Position numbers and translations under genes: made by a program. From Halobacillus litoralis (GTDB lineage: Bacteria; Bacillota; Bacilli; Bacillales; Halobacillaceae), in contig NZ_JAIVAJ010000006.1 of NCBI RefSeq assembly GCF_020171725.1, forward strand, positions 62,001 to 126,000: DNA of 64,000 nucleotides, in the 5' to 3' direction. The notes beneath the pieces were generated by a model. The model saw only the letters and a list, made by a program, of their open reading frames with translations, ran no database searches and had not been told where the DNA came from. Position 1 is the first letter of the stretch. Every line of letters begins with the position of its first letter. Of the stretch, positions 24,312-32,203 are shown in pieces.

Positions 24312-26171
24312 GTGAAGAAAATAAAAGGGGCATCATTATACTTAATCATTGCGTTGTTTTTGTGTCTGGTCAGTATGATTGGCGCTTATGCTGTACAAAC
24401 CTCAGGTGGGGACGTGGAGGTGAAGGACCTCCGGTGGGAAACGCCATCAGGCCATTTGATGAGTGCTTTGCTGTTTAAGCCGAAAGGGGTTTCCGAAGAG
24501 TCGCCGGCGCCCGGAATTGTGACGAGCCACGGGTGGTACAACAATCGAGAAATGCAGGACTTGAATAACGTCGAGCTTGCGAGGCGGGGGTACGTTGTTT
24601 TGTCCATCGATATGTATGGTCATGGGAACTCGGATGCCGTCACGCCGGAAGAGTGGCCGATAAGAGGAACCGGGATGTATGATGCGGTCGAATTGATGGC
24701 CGATTTCCCTTATGTCGATCGTGGAAAAATTGGTGTGACGGGTCATTCGAATGGTGCCCGTGCTGCTAACTGGTCCGTATTGGAGGATAACAAGAAGCCG
24801 GAAGAAGAACGATTGATTTCGTCTGTGCTGCTTGTTGCCAATGATGCGATGTACACCGATGCTCCAGGCGAGCCGCTGTATTGGTCGATGAGAACGGATG
24901 AGCAGCAGTATACGAATGTGTATGGAACGCGTGATGTCGGCATTGTTGCGGCAAAATATGATGAATTTTTCTTCCGTAGCCTGGGGGAAGACGGGACGGT
25001 CACGCCACCACGCGATTACATCGATACGGAATACGCCCAGTCTTTCTTGAATTTTGGGCAGGATCCAGAGGAAAAAAGAGAGAGTTATGCATTTTATAAA
25101 CAGGAAGTGGACGGGGAAGAGGCGCTGCGCGTCATCTACAATCCGAATCAAACCCACCCTTGGAACCACTTTTCTGCATCGGTTGTCACAAGTTTAGTCG
25201 ATTACTTCGATGAATCGATCGGAGCGCCGACTGCCATCGAGCCGACGAATCAGGTTTGGCAGTGGAAAGTATTCTTCAACGCCATCGGTCTTGTCGGATT
25301 TTTCATGTTTGTCGTGAGCTTTACGAAAGTGATGCTTCACACGAGAGCGTTCTCTTCCTTGCGCTCATCTCAAACGGCGGTCGCCGGACCGGCACCTCGT
25401 GGAGTAGGCAAGGCGTGGTTCTGGGGAGGTCTCATCGTCAGTGCTGTGATTTCCGGCATTTCGTATCTAGGGCTGTACAACTGGAGCGCGGCCAATATAC
25501 CCGCCTTTTTCCCACAGGCTCCTGTCTATTATATAGGTGTATGGTCAGCCGTCATGGGAATCGTCACCCTTGTGATCCTGTTCCTGTCGTATCACTTCTT
25601 CTCGAAAAAAGAGGGATTGAACCTGCGCGAAGCAGGCGTCATCATCCCTTTGAAGACGCTTTGGAAAACAATCGTTTTGTCTGTGGTAGTAACAGCGGTG
25701 TCCTTTAGTCTCGTGTTTATCGCCGACTACTTCTTCACGACCGACTTCAGACTTTGGGTACTCGCCATCAAAGCGTTTACTCCAGATAAGTTACTGCTTG
25801 CGCTGAAGTATCTGCCGTTGTTCCTCTTGTTCTATGTAGCCAATTCCATTGCCGTAAACAGCTTCAATTTTGTTTCAAAGGGCAGAAGCGAATGGTTGAA
25901 CACAGCTTTAATGGCACTGTTTAATGGACTGAGTGCCATTGTCATCGTGGCGATTCAGTACACGCATTTCTTTGTAAAAGGAGATGTGTATTTCACGAAT
26001 GTCTCAACTATCGTCGGCATCTGGTTGTTCCCGATCATTGTGGTCATTCCATTGGCTGCCATCATTACTAGGAAGATCTACCGTGTAACGAAAAACCCAT
26101 ACCTCGGAGGGATCATCTACAGCATCATTGTCACCCTGATGATGGTCACGAATTCGCTGACCCAGCTGTGA
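24312..26171 (+). CDS. Alpha/beta hydrolase fused to a membrane domain
   Basis: A 619-residue protein. One N-terminal helix (SLYLIIALFLCLVSMIGAYAV) is followed by an extracytoplasmic alpha/beta hydrolase (about 40-305): VTSHGWYNNRE oxyanion region, nucleophile Ser in TGHSNGAR, a candidate acid further on, and a His near NQTHPWNHF. From about 320 on there are some seven membrane helices. Fusion of a secreted dienelactone-hydrolase-like domain with a polytopic domain is unusual. GTG start with AAAGGAGA eight bases before it. The TGA stop is the first triplet of a REP-like unit. Substrate unknown; esterase or peptidase activity is possible. Confidence 0.8.
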   Translation: MKKIKGASLYLIIALFLCLVSMIGAYAVQTSGGDVEVKDLRWETPSGHLMSALLFKPKGVSEESPAPGIVTSHGWYNNREMQDLNNVELARRGYVVLSIDMYGHGNSDAVTPEEWPIRGTGMYDAVELMADFPYVDRGKIGVTGHSNGARAANWSVLEDNKKPEEERLISSVLLVANDAMYTDAPGEPLYWSMRTDEQQYTNVYGTRDVGIVAAKYDEFFFRSLGEDGTVTPPRDYIDTEYAQSFLNFGQDPEEKRESYAFYKQEVDGEEALRVIYNPNQTHPWNHFSASVVTSLVDYFDESIGAPTAIEPTNQVWQWKVFFNAIGLVGFFMFVVSFTKVMLHTRAFSSLRSSQTAVAGPAPRGVGKAWFWGGLIVSAVISGISYLGLYNWSAANIPAFFPQAPVYYIGVWSAVMGIVTLVILFLSYHFFSKKEGLNLREAGVIIPLKTLWKTIVLSVVVTAVSFSLVFIADYFFTTDFRLWVLAIKAFTPDKLLLALKYLPLFLLFYVANSIAVNSFNFVSKGRSEWLNTALMALFNGLSAIVIVAIQYTHFFVKGDVYFTNVSTIVGIWLFPIIVVIPLAAIITRKIYRVTKNPYLGGIIYSIIVTLMMVTNSLTQL

Positions 26172-26236
26172 AACAGTGGGGACGGTTCTCATTGTTTCAT
26201 TTTTACGGAAACGTGAGGGACGGTTCCAGTGTTCCA
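26169..26236. repeat. Two REP-like units
   Basis: Unit 1 (26169-26199) has TGAAACAG...GGGGACGGTTCTC...TGTTTCA and contains the hydrolase stop. Unit 2 (26207-26236) is a variant with GGAAAC...GGGACGGTTCC...GTTCCA ends. Confidence 0.85.
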
Positions 26237-26279
26237 ATATTGAAGTTTACAGCAATCATGCGGTGAGAGAATAGAGTTT

Positions 26280-26319
26280 GTTCCCATGCTGTGATAGGGC
26301 GTGGGAGCAGGCTTTTTTT
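26280..26319 (+). terminator. Terminator-like hairpin
   Basis: GTTCCCATGC pairs with GCGTGGGAGC; AGGC and seven T follow. Probably ends the hydrolase transcript after the repeats. Confidence 0.6.
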
Positions 26320-26344
26320 GGTGCGAATGGTCGACATGTATTTA

Positions 26345-26454
26345 TGAAACGGAAAGAACCGTCCCCTCGTTTCACCCTCGTTTCAAAAGTGAAACAGAGA
26401 GAACCGTCCCCGAATCACCCGAATCACGACACACGAGAACCGTCCCTGCGTTTC
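26345..26454. repeat. Three REP-like units in a row
   Basis: Units at 26345-26374, 26390-26425 and 26431-26454, all with the core GAACCGTCCC in the same direction. The last lies inside the 3' end of the DUF2334 gene on the other strand and encodes its final residues. Confidence 0.88.
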
Positions 26455-28067
26455 GCGGGCTTTCTTTGGGTGAAGAGCACTGTACCTCCGATAAGGAGGG
26501 GGGCGAGGGCCCACCAGATGGTCCAGGTGAAGAAGCTGTTTTCTTCGACGTTCGTTTGAATTTCTCCTGATTTTGTCTCAATGACCACATCATTAACCTC
26601 TACCCGGTTTTGTTGGTCTCTTAAGTCGTACCAATCGATCGGACCTTGTTTCTCCAGTTCAGTAATGACTTCCTTCAGGTGACTGACGCCTAAATAAGGG
26701 TGATAGAACATTCCAGATAGGTGGTCTGAGAACTGTGAATAGTATTGATACCTGTTTACTATTCTCTTGATTGCCTCCTTTTCTTCCCCTATTGGAAGAT
26801 ATCCCAACGTTTCCGGCACCAGCTGCATACCGTCTAGCATCGCCGGTTCGGTTTGAAAGGGCGGGGAATAGACGGCTTTGTACGTGTTATTTGAAAGCTG
26901 AACTTGTCCGACGTAGGTTGAAAAATGTTCAGACAAAACGTGATATCCGCTCAAAGACATCGCATAGTGCGGGGCTTCGAAGGCGACGGGGTAGAGACCT
27001 TCGGCGACGAGTTCCTGGACGCCGTTTGAAAGGGTGTTTTGGATATAGTTTCGCTCGAACTGGATGCCTTCTTTCACATAGTTATCATACTCCTCCTGAC
27101 TTGAGAAACCTCCACGATTCAACCGCTCTTCATCGGGTTTTTGATAGAGGGGGCGGTCATTTTTTACGTCCCAATATTCAAATCCTTCGCCGGTCACCGT
27201 TTTGAGATATTGGTGCTTGTAGCCGTGAAGAATGATACTGGCCCCTTGGTCCTGCATGCGCCTCAAGACGCTGGTCAGTTCCGGTGCGTCGCTCATATGC
27301 AGTTTTTCTTCTGTTTTCGGACTTGTGTAAACGGGAATGACGGTTATCATATATGGGATGTCTTTTTCGTGAAGGTAATCGGCAATCTTCTTCAAAGTAT
27401 TCGGCTTTGTTGTCGGATCAATGTCTTCTAATCGAAGCGACATCTTTCCTTTATTCTTTTTCTGGTCAAAAAATGAGAACATCGATTCCCCGACATAGGC
27501 TCCTGTCTTTCCGCTTGTATCTGTTATAGGGGCGAAGAAATTGTGATCGTTTTTAAAAATCAGAGGGATTTCCTCTTCTTGAGTGCTGTAGAGCACCTGT
27601 GTAGCCGGGCTGATTTGATAGTGCGTGATCAGTTTTTTGGTGCGCAGTTTAGTCGTATTCTCTTCGCTTACTACTGTTTGAAATACACCTTCTCCTAAAC
27701 GTGTTAAAAAACTCCCATCCTGAAAGGCTTCCATCTCCCATCCGAGATAGTAGGTTGGGCCGTTGTAACTGTTTAATAGCTCGGTTGTCTTCTTGGATGG
27801 TTTACTGGTCTTGAGCCTGACGTACACGACGTGGTCAAACGTATCGATTTCCTTTCCGCTTTCGAGAAATTCTTCTACAGATAAGGACGTGATGTCACTG
27901 GAAAAATGGCCGGTCAATAGGTCGACACGATGGACGTCCTGCATGTCTTCCTCTGCTTCAATCGAATAGAGGAGGAGCACGGCTGGGGCTTCTTCGTCTG
28001 CGGAGACATAGGTGGGCCAAATTAGAAAAGTCAGCACACATAATAAAAGAGCGTGGTGTGTTCTCAT
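26424..28067 (-). CDS. YdaL-like DUF2334 polysaccharide-deacetylase-fold protein
   Basis: A 547-residue secreted, C-terminally anchored protein: signal peptide 1-23 (LLLCVLTFLIWPTYVSA), a DUF2334 domain of the polysaccharide deacetylase fold with LRLEDIDP, HGYKHQY and FEAPHYAMS, and one C-terminal helix (FFTWTIWWALAPLLIGGTVLF). It corresponds to YdaL of the B. subtilis ydaJKLMN polysaccharide operon. It overlaps the GH8-like gene by four bases. The last residues (RRDGSRVS) and the stop are encoded by a REP-like unit, so the natural end has been replaced. Likely modifies the exported polymer at the membrane surface. Confidence 0.85.
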   Translation of the reverse strand: MRTHHALLLCVLTFLIWPTYVSADEEAPAVLLLYSIEAEEDMQDVHRVDLLTGHFSSDITSLSVEEFLESGKEIDTFDHVVYVRLKTSKPSKKTTELLNSYNGPTYYLGWEMEAFQDGSFLTRLGEGVFQTVVSEENTTKLRTKKLITHYQISPATQVLYSTQEEEIPLIFKNDHNFFAPITDTSGKTGAYVGESMFSFFDQKKNKGKMSLRLEDIDPTTKPNTLKKIADYLHEKDIPYMITVIPVYTSPKTEEKLHMSDAPELTSVLRRMQDQGASIILHGYKHQYLKTVTGEGFEYWDVKNDRPLYQKPDEERLNRGGFSSQEEYDNYVKEGIQFERNYIQNTLSNGVQELVAEGLYPVAFEAPHYAMSLSGYHVLSEHFSTYVGQVQLSNNTYKAVYSPPFQTEPAMLDGMQLVPETLGYLPIGEEKEAIKRIVNRYQYYSQFSDHLSGMFYHPYLGVSHLKEVITELEKQGPIDWYDLRDQQNRVEVNDVVIETKSGEIQTNVEENSFFTWTIWWALAPLLIGGTVLFTQRKPAKRRDGSRVS

Positions 28068-29029
28068 GATTCGTTCCTCCTTATGACGTCATATTCTGCA
28101 AGCTGTTGATACATGAAATCAAAAAAGTGGGTGTCCCTCACCGCCAAATCTTTACTTAAACCTTGGCTGTAATCGATGATTTCCTCTGCTTTGTCCGGTT
28201 GATTTGTTTCGGAAAAGTAGAGGGAGGCGAGCGCATAGACGGCCAGCGATTCGTAGGAAACGGTGGGTTCGAGCGTTTCTCTGTTGTACCTGCCATGAAG
28301 GACGCCATCGTTCCATCGCTCCTTCAACCACTGGTGAAAAGCGGGGGAAGAGAGGTTCAGACGCTCGCGGTTCAATGCGATCAGAAGCTGGTCGACCATA
28401 TGGATTTCAGCTTTTTCTATATATTCGTTTTTGACGACTTGATAGGTTTCTGGAAAAAATACCGTCTCACCATCCAACTCGGTCAGCAGCAGCTCGGTTT
28501 TTTCTGAATTGGGTAGCGTCTCAGCGAGAGCGGGCGTAATGTAGCTGAGGGTGATCTGCTCAGCGGGTTCGCCTTCTCGCCAGTCGTAATAATCCACATA
28601 GTAGCCATCCACTTGCTGCGTATCGGCGAGCGTCTCGATTAAGTTCTCAGCCAGCTGGTCGTACTTCCACTGTCTGAAGTCCCGCGCTGCTTTTTTTAAC
28701 GAAAAAATGATCCGCGCATCATCGATGATGGCGTTGGTTGTCACGTCTTGGTCGAGGAGCCATTGGATGTGGCCATTCTGTACGAACGATTGGGTTAAAT
28801 GGTCCACTTGCTTGGCGAAAGCTTTTTTTTCATCCGTTTTTACTAAGTATTCCATGTACAGGCCGATGCTTTCGGACAGGTATTGGGAGTTCTCCTTGTA
28901 AGGATAGGCGTGGAGGAGGCCTTCATGGGTGTACCGTTCTTCGACTTTTTCTACAGTGGTCTGGTTGTCGGTCATTAGGAAAATGCCTCCTGCCAGAAGG
29001 ATGAAGAGGATGATGATCCATCGCTTCAT
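28064..29029 (-). CDS. YdaJ-like family-8 glycoside-hydrolase-type protein
   Basis: A 321-residue protein with an N-terminal signal/anchor helix (WIIILFILLAGGIFLM) and an (alpha/alpha)6-barrel of GH8 type. SESIGLYMEYL corresponds to the catalytic-acid region of bacterial cellulase BcsZ (SEGxGYGM), and NAIIDDARIIFSL to its TDAD region. It matches YdaJ of B. subtilis in position and size. Four-base overlaps with both neighbours show tight coupling. Probably hydrolyses or edits the polysaccharide during export. The first motif is somewhat degenerate, so activity is not certain. Confidence 0.8.
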   Translation of the reverse strand: MKRWIIILFILLAGGIFLMTDNQTTVEKVEERYTHEGLLHAYPYKENSQYLSESIGLYMEYLVKTDEKKAFAKQVDHLTQSFVQNGHIQWLLDQDVTTNAIIDDARIIFSLKKAARDFRQWKYDQLAENLIETLADTQQVDGYYVDYYDWREGEPAEQITLSYITPALAETLPNSEKTELLLTELDGETVFFPETYQVVKNEYIEKAEIHMVDQLLIALNRERLNLSSPAFHQWLKERWNDGVLHGRYNRETLEPTVSYESLAVYALASLYFSETNQPDKAEEIIDYSQGLSKDLAVRDTHFFDFMYQQLAEYDVIRRNES

Positions 29030-30261
29030 CCTCCTTCTCCTTGATCCTTGAATCGTCTCGTTTTCTCCCAGGATTGCTGCTTGTCACGGATTCTGCCCCA
29101 TGTGTAGACGAAGATACTTCTTGCGAGAAGCAGGATAAAGATCTGCGCGTAGGTGAAGTACATGAGAAAGATGAGCAGGACGTTACGTAAGGTGACGTTC
29201 CCATCAATGACGATGGAGCTGAAAAAGTGGGAGACGTAGACGATGTAGCTCATGAACCAGATTAAAAGGAGCGGGATGTCGGCTTTGGGAAGAGAGTAGC
29301 CGAGTGCTCCTGAGATGAAAAAGATATCCGATAATAATAGAAGGGTGATGAACACGAAATACGTCAGCAGGTGCTGCATGGAGAGGAAGAAGGTTCTGCC
29401 TTTCCAGTGGTCGAATTCGTGGAGTGACTTGTCCATAATGTACAGGTTTCCTGAAAGCCACCTCGTCCGCTGTTTGATGAAGGCCTTTAAGCTCTCCGGC
29501 TCCTGTTCCCACGTTCTGGCTTCGGATTCAACGGGCAGCAGGTAACCGGCAGCTGTGATTCTTACGGTCAGTTCGGCATCTTCCGCCAACGCGTGCTCAT
29601 CATACATGCCGACTTCATCCAGAACTTCTCGTTTAACGAGCATGTTCGTGCCGGCGAGGGAACCGAGTTTGAAAAGGCCCCATCTCCCGCACTGCATCAG
29701 TAGCTGAAACACTTGGAACTCAAGACCGATCATGCGGGTGAGGATGTTTTTGTCGTAATTGATGGTTTTGACGTAACCGACTGCGCCGACCGCCTTGTCG
29801 GTGCATAGGGCTTTTTCCATCAAAAGTTTCACAGCGTCTGGTTCCGGCTGGTTGTCTGCGTCATACACGACGAAGTATTCGGAGTCCGAAATCCTTAAGC
29901 CGTAATTCAGCACGCGTGATTTCCCTTTCGGCTTCCCGTCGGGTACAGGAATGTAATGGATGGAAGAAAAGATGCGGGCAAACTCCTGAGCGATTGTTCC
30001 TGTATCGTCGCTTGATTGATCGTCGAGTAAGTAGATGTCGAGCTGACCGGGGTAGTCCAATCGCTGCATCGCTTTGAGCGTATCTTTGATGACAAGTGCT
30101 TCATTGTATGCCGGGATGAATACCGCAACACTCGGATAGCGCTCGATGTGGCAGTCCTCTTTCAGGTTGGTCCGCTGTTTGACGCCGGCGACGGTCACCA
30201 TCGAGTAGAATAAAAGCAGAAACCAGAACAGTGCAGCTGATGCGTAAAGTAGAATCGTCAT
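29026..30261 (-). CDS. YdaM-like family-2 glycosyltransferase (polysaccharide synthase)
   Basis: A 411-residue membrane synthase: N-terminal helix (LLYASAALFWFLLLFYSMVTV), GT-A domain with IPAYNE, DDQSSDD, YDADNQPEPDAV, EDAELTVRI and QRTRW (the processive QxxRW motif), then about four helices. It corresponds to YdaM. The upstream gene encodes a degenerate GGDEF protein, which in B. subtilis (YdaK) links the system to cyclic di-GMP. The sugar used is unknown. Four-base overlap with the genes on either side. Confidence 0.88.
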   Translation of the reverse strand: MTILLYASAALFWFLLLFYSMVTVAGVKQRTNLKEDCHIERYPSVAVFIPAYNEALVIKDTLKAMQRLDYPGQLDIYLLDDQSSDDTGTIAQEFARIFSSIHYIPVPDGKPKGKSRVLNYGLRISDSEYFVVYDADNQPEPDAVKLLMEKALCTDKAVGAVGYVKTINYDKNILTRMIGLEFQVFQLLMQCGRWGLFKLGSLAGTNMLVKREVLDEVGMYDEHALAEDAELTVRITAAGYLLPVESEARTWEQEPESLKAFIKQRTRWLSGNLYIMDKSLHEFDHWKGRTFFLSMQHLLTYFVFITLLLLSDIFFISGALGYSLPKADIPLLLIWFMSYIVYVSHFFSSIVIDGNVTLRNVLLIFLMYFTYAQIFILLLARSIFVYTWGRIRDKQQSWEKTRRFKDQGEGG

Positions 30262-31019
30262 GATGAATCCGCTCCTATTTTTTCTAAGAATTCTTCATCC
30301 TTTACAAGTGTCTTCGTAACCGTGAACGGCGGCTCAAGCAAATTGAACTTTTCACGAATTTGGTTGTTGATTCTCTCGAGCACGATATCGACTCCTTCTC
30401 CGTGGGTGTCTTTTAACAAAAGGTAAATATGGTTATTCAATGAAGTGACGAGATCGAAATGTGTACGGATGGACTGACGGGATGCCTCTTCAATGGTGGA
30501 ACGGACATTAGCGAGGTGGGTATTCTCCCTGTCTACTTCTAAATCGACGAGCCAGGCTTCGGATTGATTCCGGTTCACAGACGTCATCACCCACTTCGCA
30601 CGCTCCTGGAATTCATTTACGGTCAGTACGTGGGTGTCCTGATCGTAGCGCTGTAGCCAATTGACTTGATGCTGGAGCGCACTCACGTGGTTTCCGAGGT
30701 TCTTCAAATAGCTGAAAAGAATCCAGCCGATGATCATGACGGACGTGAAAAGTAGGTGAATGTAGATATATTTCACCTGCATAGTATTGGAGCTGTGCCC
30801 ATTTATAAAAGCATAAACAATTAAGAAAAGACCGAATGCGAGAATCATCGAGATCGCATACAAGAAAACAAGCGATTTCCGGAGGACGCTCATCATTACA
30901 ATGGACACCGCGCTCATAATAAGAACTTGCTCATGAAAATCCAGTCCAGTATCTGCAATGACGAAGATAACTCCTATTAATAACAGCACCAGTGTTCCTG
31001 TCACTAGGTTCCCTTTCAA
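30258..31019 (-). CDS. YdaK-like membrane protein with degenerate GGDEF domain
   Basis: A 253-residue protein: four or five membrane helices within residues 1-110, a short coiled segment (HVSALQHQVNWLQRYD), and a C-terminal GGDEF-fold domain. The GG(D/E)EF position reads SLNNHI, so it cannot make cyclic di-GMP. The inhibitory-site RxxD position is also off: RTHFD has one extra residue. In YdaK the degenerate domain is described as a cyclic di-GMP receptor; here binding is an open question. TTG start with TAGGAG nine bases upstream. First gene of the four-gene operon. Confidence 0.8.
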   Translation of the reverse strand: MKGNLVTGTLVLLLIGVIFVIADTGLDFHEQVLIMSAVSIVMMSVLRKSLVFLYAISMILAFGLFLIVYAFINGHSSNTMQVKYIYIHLLFTSVMIIGWILFSYLKNLGNHVSALQHQVNWLQRYDQDTHVLTVNEFQERAKWVMTSVNRNQSEAWLVDLEVDRENTHLANVRSTIEEASRQSIRTHFDLVTSLNNHIYLLLKDTHGEGVDIVLERINNQIREKFNLLEPPFTVTKTLVKDEEFLEKIGADSS

Positions 31020-31133
31020 GCTGAAACACTCCTATCGATGTAGATTTATGCAGAATCCAGTAAATTCCAAAAAAGCACTTCGGAAGTAGGTATACCCTCG
31101 TAGTTCATCCTAAAACTTGGAATAACGGAACGA

Positions 31134-31185
31134 GGGGACGGTTCTCTTGTTTCATTCAAAGATGTGAAACAAGAGAACCGTCCCC
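31134..31185. repeat. REP-like inverted pair (REPIN)
   Basis: Tail-to-tail copies: GGGGACGGTTCTCTTGTTTC + A at 31134-31154 and its exact reverse complement at 31165-31185, loop of 10. Lies between the divergent ydaK-like operon and kduD. Confidence 0.92.
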
Positions 31186-31194
31186 CTGCCAAAG

Positions 31195-31242
31195 TTGTAT
31201 ACAAGTTGTGTTATACTGTAACCGCATCCAATTTGTACACAA
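31195..31242 (+). promoter_or_regulatory. kduD promoter with two TTGTAYACAA operators
   Basis: Perfect palindromes TTGTATACAA (31195-31204) and TTGTACACAA (31233-31242) flank an extended -10 box TGTTATACT (31209-31217) that lacks a good -35. The spacing of 38 bases and overlap with the transcription start suit repression by a GntR-type (FadR subfamily) regulator; the regulator gene is not in view. Confidence 0.75.
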
Positions 31243-31254
31243 GGAGGAAGCACG

Positions 31255-32013
31255 ATGAGTCATATTTTTGATTTAAGCGGTCAGACAGCCGTTGTAACAG
31301 GTGGCAATAAGGGGATGGGGAAACACATCTCGCTCACTCTCGCAGATCAAGGGGCGAACGTAGTCATTGTCAGCAGATCCGGAGCACCAGAAGAGCTGCT
31401 GGAAACAATACGTGACAAAGGTGTAAGCGCTCACGCCTTAAAGCATGATCTATCAGATATCGATGGAATCAGTAGACTTGTAGAATCGATTTATCAGCAT
31501 GTTGATCGAGTGGATATTCTAGTGAATAACGCCGGGGTCCAAAGACGATCCGACGCTGTAGAGTTCTCGCAGGAAGATTGGGACTTTGTGCAGAATGTCA
31601 ACGCGAAAGCCGTATTTTTCCTTGCTCAGGCGATAGGGAAGAATATGCTGGAAAATGGGTCGGGGAAGATTATCAATATCGCTTCTCTACTATCCTTCCA
31701 AGGTGGAATTCGAGTACCGGCGTATGCAGCCAGTAAAGGGGCTGTAGCGATGTTCACGAAATCTCTTTCGAACGAGTGGGCATCAAGTGGAGTGAACGTG
31801 AATGCGGTCGCACCAGGTTATATTGCGACAGAAATGAATGAAGCGCTGATTAACGATGAGGATCGTAGTAAACAGATTCTGGACCGGATTCCAGCTGGAC
31901 GATGGGGCGATCCTTCCGACATCGCGGGGACTGTAGCCTTCTTGGCTTCAAAAGCTTCTGATTACATAAATGGTGAAATTATTACGGTTGATGGTGGCTG
32001 GATGGGACGCTAA
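31255..32013 (+). CDS. kduD: 2-dehydro-3-deoxy-D-gluconate 5-dehydrogenase (KduD-type SDR)
   Basis: A 252-residue SDR with TGGNKGMGKH, NNAGVQRR, the long signature KIINIASLLSFQGGIRVPAY, catalytic YAASK, and IPAGRWGDPSDIAG ... VDGGWMGR. These segments match E. coli KduD closely. The enzyme interconverts 5-keto-4-deoxyuronate products and KDG, in the breakdown of uronic-acid polymers such as pectin, alginate or glycosaminoglycans. kduI, kdgK and kdgA are not next to it, so the gene stands alone. GGAGG site before the ATG; own promoter and terminator. Confidence 0.88.
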   Translation: MSHIFDLSGQTAVVTGGNKGMGKHISLTLADQGANVVIVSRSGAPEELLETIRDKGVSAHALKHDLSDIDGISRLVESIYQHVDRVDILVNNAGVQRRSDAVEFSQEDWDFVQNVNAKAVFFLAQAIGKNMLENGSGKIINIASLLSFQGGIRVPAYAASKGAVAMFTKSLSNEWASSGVNVNAVAPGYIATEMNEALINDEDRSKQILDRIPAGRWGDPSDIAGTVAFLASKASDYINGEIITVDGGWMGR

Positions 32014-32043
32014 GTACTTCTTGTGCCACTGAATAAAGTAAGA

Positions 32044-32085
32044 GCCTGACTTCCAAGGTGATAGGGAAGTCAGGCACTTTTTTTT
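32044..32085 (+). terminator. Terminator of kduD
   Basis: GCCTGACTTCC pairs with GGGAAGTCAGGC, followed by CACTTTTTTTT. Confidence 0.93.
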
Positions 32086-32113
32086 ATGGCTTTGAAAGTT
32101 GCGAAAATATCCA

Positions 32114-32142
32114 TTGACTCTCGAGCACGTATCCTATATAAA
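32114..32142 (+). promoter_or_regulatory. SigA-type promoter of the sodium-channel gene
   Basis: TTGACT, 17 bases, TATAAA. The predicted start of transcription near 32149 gives a ~55-base leader to the ATT start at 32204. Confidence 0.75.
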
Positions 32143-32203
32143 GAAGACGGTTCAATCATTACCACAAATACATACAGCCACCTTGTAGAAAGTAGGGAAC
32201 GTT

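Noticed and set aside
24447..25169. Long open frame on the minus strand within the hydrolase gene
   Set aside because: Antisense shadow of a conserved catalytic domain; no ribosome site and no domain.
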